Below, piece after piece: positions 59,581 to 64,000 of a stretch of DNA of 64,000 bases. Source of the DNA: Coffea arabica (taxonomy: Eukaryota > Streptophyta > Magnoliopsida > Gentianales > Rubiaceae); NCBI RefSeq assembly GCF_036785885.1, contig NC_092323.1, forward strand, positions 9,184,501 through 9,248,500, read 5' to 3'. The first letter of the stretch is position 1. Every line of letters begins with the position of its first letter. Both the position numbers and the translations under genes were made by a program. Below the pieces are notes generated by a model. That model saw nothing but the letters and a program-made list of their open reading frames with translations. It searched no databases and was not told the origin of the DNA.

Positions 59581-60760
59581 GGTATTTTTGGTGTTCTGGG
59601 CCGCTTGTAGAAGGCATGGTAGATTGCGAGCTGCCCAAGTTGGGAAAGCAAAACCTTGTTCGGTACTTGATATGGGGCTTAATCTTTTTCTGCTTATTCT
59701 TTAGTCCGAGTCAAATCTGGCCATCTTTGCTTCCTAGCTTATTCTTCCCAACCGCCCCACTCTTCAGGATGATAAAGTCCGTTGTTCTAGCTTATTCTTC
59801 CTAGTTTTGCTTGCTTCTTTACGGCTATACTTCAGATCAACAAGCACATCCTCCTAATTTCTTTCAATATCACGAAACGGCCACAATTTTTGAAGTTGCT
59901 CCCATCCGCCAGACAGTCTCCTGTCCCAGAGAACTTTCCCAGAAGGCTGAATAGTAAATCACTTTTCAATCTTTGATGCGCCTCAACAGCTCCAAGTTCA
60001 ATGGTGTATTGGCTCTACTTGGGCACACCATAAGAACCCCAATTTGATCCATAAAAAATTTGTATTGCCCCTAACAACGTGGTAATCTTCTAAAAGTTTC
60101 ACTACTCCAAAAGGGAAAGAACCGCGGTCAATCTACAGTTAGATCTGAAGCATGTCGTGTCAGGTAGCCTTGGCGCCAATCGTTTCCGGAAGTTGGAAAG
60201 AAATAAGCGAGGTTAAGAGACTAATATATGAATTCATAAGCATCGGTGAAGGTTGCGAGCGGCCCAATGCTATTACTTACCTCCGGAACTTATATTGTGT
60301 GTTTTGTAATAATAGGATTGAGTTTCAGAATTGCACCGCCAAGAAAGAAACTACAATTTTGGTTTTCAGAACGAAGCATATCTAGTCAGGAAGATGCTCG
60401 CTACCCTTGTGAGCTGCATGTAATTCGTTGTATGTCACAGTATGCTGCGGCTGTCGGTTTTGGGCATACAAAATTACAAATAAGCAACAACCCATAATTG
60501 AATCAAAAGATACAAATACTTGAGAAAAAGTAGCTCTTTTTCTTTCCTTGCTTTCTAAAATCATGTTTCTTTGAGATTGAAGCAATCGTGTTGTCCAAGG
60601 CACACAGGCCGAAAAATGTTTTGCAATAACCAGTGATGTTCCACAGAGCTGTAACAGTTCAAATAGAGGGGAATATCAAAATCTCAAAGTAGATTGCTAA
60701 ATCTTCGCATTCGTGGTATGTCAAAATAGTTCTTCACCATGCCGTAATAATCTGTGACAA
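59581..60760. other. intergenic between unit 2 and PIN1
   Basis: The part near 60760 should be the PIN1 3' UTR. Frames such as 60152-60385 and 60246-60497 (plus) do not resemble any family I know. Nothing else was recognised. Confidence 0.4.
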
Positions 60761-62880
60761 TCAACCGGTTCTCAAGATGATGTGAACCCCACTGTCAGTA
60801 TCAACAATGTCACTTATCTCGCCAACCTTTAGAGCATATGTTGCTTGCTCAAAAGGCTTCTGCATCCGTCCCCTTCCAAATGAGCCTGAATTGAAGTCAT
60901 AAGCTGAAGGGGTAAGGAAGAAAGATGAAAAAATTCTGACCAAGAATTCTTGAAAAATCCATTTCGTTACATAGAAAACACGCACACACACACAATCAAA
61001 AACAATATTAGGGTCCAATAGTTTGAAGGTCTATACAAATGAAGCAGCAGATTAATTTGCAAGACGACTGCCGCATATAATGCCCTAGGTAAAACCTAGA
61101 ACCATTTCATTAAAACAAGATAGAAATTTATGCTCAAGAACTTGCAAACTATTCTCCACTTGCACAGAGAACTTCAAATCTTGGACTAAAACAAAAATTT
61201 AGTAAGCAATATATTGAAAACTATAAAGCAAGGAGGTGCATGAGACCCGGCCTAGAGCAAATCGCGAATTTTTTTACAATCTGCAAGTAATAACATGCAA
61301 ACTAGACCAAGAAATTCTCAGAGATCTCCAGAAAAGCATTACTATTGCTATAACATGCAATCTACAACAACAAATTCCCCACCCAAAGGCAAATACGGCA
61401 TTCATACCAGTGATTGGTTCTAGTGATCATTACCAATTCTCGGGGTCATAACACCAGGGATCTCCAACGACACCCCATATTAGTATTATAACATACAATC
61501 TAGACCAACAGATTCCCAGACCCAAGAGCAATATGTTTTTCATACTAGTGATCATAAAATGTCGCTGATGAGGTTGAGTAGCATGACGTTGGGCATGGTG
61601 AATAGTGATATTCATCATGTAAAATGAATTCTCAGCATATATACTCTATCTTACGCTCTAACCAACTGAAAATCCAGAAAACTTTAATTTGATCCAAAAG
61701 TCATTAAGTGACACAGCTAATTATTGGTTGGCATTCTGCACTTGGGATGGTCATAATCATCTTTACTTGTGCAATGATACAAGCCTCATGCTGTCACCAA
61801 GATTGCATAGAACAAACTGAAGAGGACACCCTGTTTAAGTATGACATGGAATTATCCAATTAAAACCATTTCAAATAATTCTATCAGTTTAAAATGACTA
61901 TGCCAATTAGTTTCCACATGCTCTAGTACATTTAGTTTATGTATTTGCTTAAGCAGTACAAATCAACAAAAGTTAGTCTAATTGAAGAGGCAATACCCAC
62001 AACTAAAGAGCTCAAGAAAAGCATACACATTATCATGGAATTATCGAGTAATACCATTCCAAAAAAATAACGAGAAAAGACAATCGCTAAGAATGTAAGT
62101 TCAGTCAAAGTAGTACTTTTTCATGGATGAAGATTATATTGGTATTACTATCATACTAACTCTGGTAATCTTTTTGAAACACAATGGCAGTAGAGGTACT
62201 TTTCCAATATTTTCTTGCTCCTAATCCATATGAAAATCAATAAATTCTAATACATATTCCGGTGAGCTCAATGTCCTCAATAAGAATCCAAAATACTCGA
62301 TCCTTAAAATGCAGAAACAAATAAGTAATTGCTGTACAGTTCCTTATATCTGTTTGACAAACAAAATTTGGGGGGGGGGGGGGGGGGGGGGGGGGGGAAG
62401 CAGAGACTTATCACAAAAAAGAACCAAAATTACCAGCCTCCACTAACACATAAGCATCTTTATAACAAATTTAAGAGCTAGAGTCACACGCAAAATTAAT
62501 GAAAAACACCTTAAAATAAAAATTAAAAAAAAATTGAACGGTTAAATTACATAAGCACAGCACTTAAAAAAAAAGAAGAAAGTAAATTAAAAAGAAAAAC
62601 TAAATCAAAATTAAAACAAAAGGGGATAAATACCGAGGTCTCCTCCGCGCTTAGCAGAGCTGCAATCGGAGTAACGAGCGGCAACGTCCTCGAACTTAGC
62701 CTTGCCGGAGACGATGTCTTGGCGGAGAGCTATGAGCTGAGAAACGGCAGCGTCGCGAGTGGTGTTACTGATGATTTGGCCTTCTGGATCTTTCCAGGAA
62801 GCTTTGCGCCGGGATCCTTCGTGCTTTATCAATATGTGGGAAGCCCTAACGCTATCTGGGGAAGATGAGGACGAGGACAT
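60761..62880 (-). CDS. PIN1-type parvulin peptidyl-prolyl cis-trans isomerase
   Basis: Phosphorylation-dependent prolyl isomerase acting on pSer/pThr-Pro bonds. In Arabidopsis, Pin1At acts on flowering regulators. Two exons, 62880-62634 and 60885-60761, are separated by a 1748-base intron, giving 123 residues. The single parvulin domain lacks the N-terminal WW domain, as in all plant PIN1s. Catalytic and binding residues are intact: SHILIKH with His15, the phosphate-binding Lys19, Arg24 and Arg25, Cys73 in [13 protein letters not shown], and the C-terminal [12 protein letters not shown] and [13 protein letters not shown]. The splice joins GGDLG to SFGRG, a conserved place. A short Ser-rich N-terminus precedes the domain. 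The intron carries a 28-base G run on the plus strand. The gene converges with CCCH copy 2. Confidence 0.95.
62370..62397. repeat. G28 homopolymer in the PIN1 intron
   Basis: 28 consecutive G on the plus strand (C on the transcript strand). Able to form a G-quadruplex in DNA. Length may be uncertain because such runs are hard to sequence. Confidence 0.9.
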
Positions 62881-64000
62881 TTTCGTCTTCTTCTTGTGCT
62901 TTTCCGACCGATCCGTCGATGGATTCGGAGCCGAATTCTTCTTCCTCTTCCGATCTGACTCTATTTTTGCTGCTTTTATTGGTTAAATTTTTATTCTGCG
63001 AAGAGCACCGGAATGGAGAGAATGGAGAAAATGGGAATTAACAATTAAGCTCGAGTTTGACCGACCTCGAGTGATGTTTTGCGCTTCACCAGTGGCGGCT
63101 CCAACTCGAAGTTCAGGCTCAAATACTCCTACAACTCAAATCAAATAATATTAAACCAAATTGGTCACTCGCGGCCCTTGGGCTACATGTGTGCCTGCGC
63201 CGTCTGGTCTACATGGGCTTTTCAGCTAGCCTGTTCCACAGCCCAATTGCTTTTTTTTTTTATTCCTTTTTTTTTTTTGGTGGGAAGAGTTGGAAAACAA
63301 AAAATGTTGAAGAGCAACAAGTAAAAACTGATTTTTTGTCGTTAAATTTGTCCTACTAATTACTACAATTAGAATTTCAGCAATAGCACCTTCTATTTTT
63401 CTTTTACTTTTCAGCTTTCTAGAATTAAGTATTTCCTTCATTACTGTTGTTTTCTGAATAATCTTCAATACAAGTGAAAATGCATTAATCTGACTATGAG
63501 ATATTAAAAAAAAAAATAGATAATTGATGGTACCCAAAAGAAAAGGATAAAATTTTATTATTTTTGCACGTCCACGTTATTGATGGCCTGGTGCCAGTAG
63601 CCAGTAGGGTACCCGTAACAGTGCGTATCCACGACAGAAAAATTATAATATCCTTGAACGAATTAACTAATTAGACTATAATATCCTTTACAAAGCAGAT
63701 AAAATATTGTACAAAAAAATAAATAAATAAAAATCAGTCACTCCAATGTTGAGGAAAAATGTCATGAAATTCAAATTTGTCATAATGCTCAAACTCTCTC
63801 AACGAATCGTTAGATCTTCCAAGGAATAAGGGGTATAATTTAACAAAAAAAAATGTCGCGGCCAGCTGAACGAAATTGAATAAATTTTCCTCCGAAAATA
63901 TATGCCTCCCAGGATCTCTAAGTTCACCACCAAAAAATATTTCTTCCTAAACTTCTCTGAGGATGGGCCAACCTTTTCTTAGGATGTCATTGATCTTTGC
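62881..64000 (-). promoter_or_regulatory. PIN1 5' flank and distal intergenic DNA
   Basis: The first 100-200 bases are the probable 5' UTR and promoter of PIN1 on the minus strand. No clear TATA box was recognised. The rest is AT-rich with no gene seen up to the window end. T-runs occur near 63250-63280. Confidence 0.35.

Noticed and set aside
60152-60497. possible small gene between unit 2 and PIN1
   Set aside because: Overlapping short frames with no recognised domain, no clear start context and no splice support.

Overview
This is a gene-bearing stretch of a eudicot plant nuclear genome. The evidence is GT/AG introns, plant-specific families (a BASIC PENTACYSTEINE factor, a WW-less plant PIN1, plant CCCH proteins) and plant transposon families (Helitrons, Tourist and hAT MITEs, a Tat-type Ty3/gypsy element). 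The flavour is asterid-like, but nothing here fixes the species.

Layout. 1-4.3 kb: two abutting Helitron-like elements on the minus strand, one carrying a decayed carboxylesterase fragment. 5.3-6.0 kb: histone H1 (minus) with a recognisable histone promoter. 7.8-10.4 kb: BPC/BBR GAGA-binding factor (plus) with a leader intron. 14.1-18.0 kb: ten-exon nuclear RNA-binding protein with three RRMs (minus). 20.1-22.8 kb: six-exon BORCS5-like gene (plus). 23.6-24.7 kb: intronless GDP-mannose 4,6-dehydratase (minus). 25.2-59.6 kb: a direct tandem duplication carrying two five-exon CCCH zinc-finger genes (38.2-43.8 kb and 52.4-58.9 kb, both plus). 60.8-62.9 kb: two-exon PIN1-type prolyl isomerase (minus).

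The duplication is the main structural story. Unit 1 (about 25.23-44.26 kb) later received a SINE and a 9.8 kb Tat-lineage Ty3/gypsy element (26398-36175, now broken). That element has an antisense gene region and is itself interrupted by a 361 bp solo LTR. Unit 2 (about 44.28-59.58 kb) received a LINE 3' fragment, a 4.06 kb pair of Helitrons and a hAT MITE. Comparing the two units gives empty-site evidence for the SINE, the Helitron pair and the hAT MITE. Inside intron 1 of the two CCCH genes is a tract of about 1.78 kb with no difference that I could find, although the flanks and exons differ visibly. This suggests recent gene conversion, or an assembly artefact.

The host genes form no pathway. 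They are housekeeping or regulatory: chromatin (H1, BPC), RNA binding (RRM, CCCH), lysosome/vacuole positioning (BORC), nucleotide-sugar synthesis (GMD) and phospho-dependent isomerisation (PIN1). I found no rRNA, intact tRNA or CRISPR. All exon coordinates were read by eye from splice consensus, frame continuity and family resemblance.
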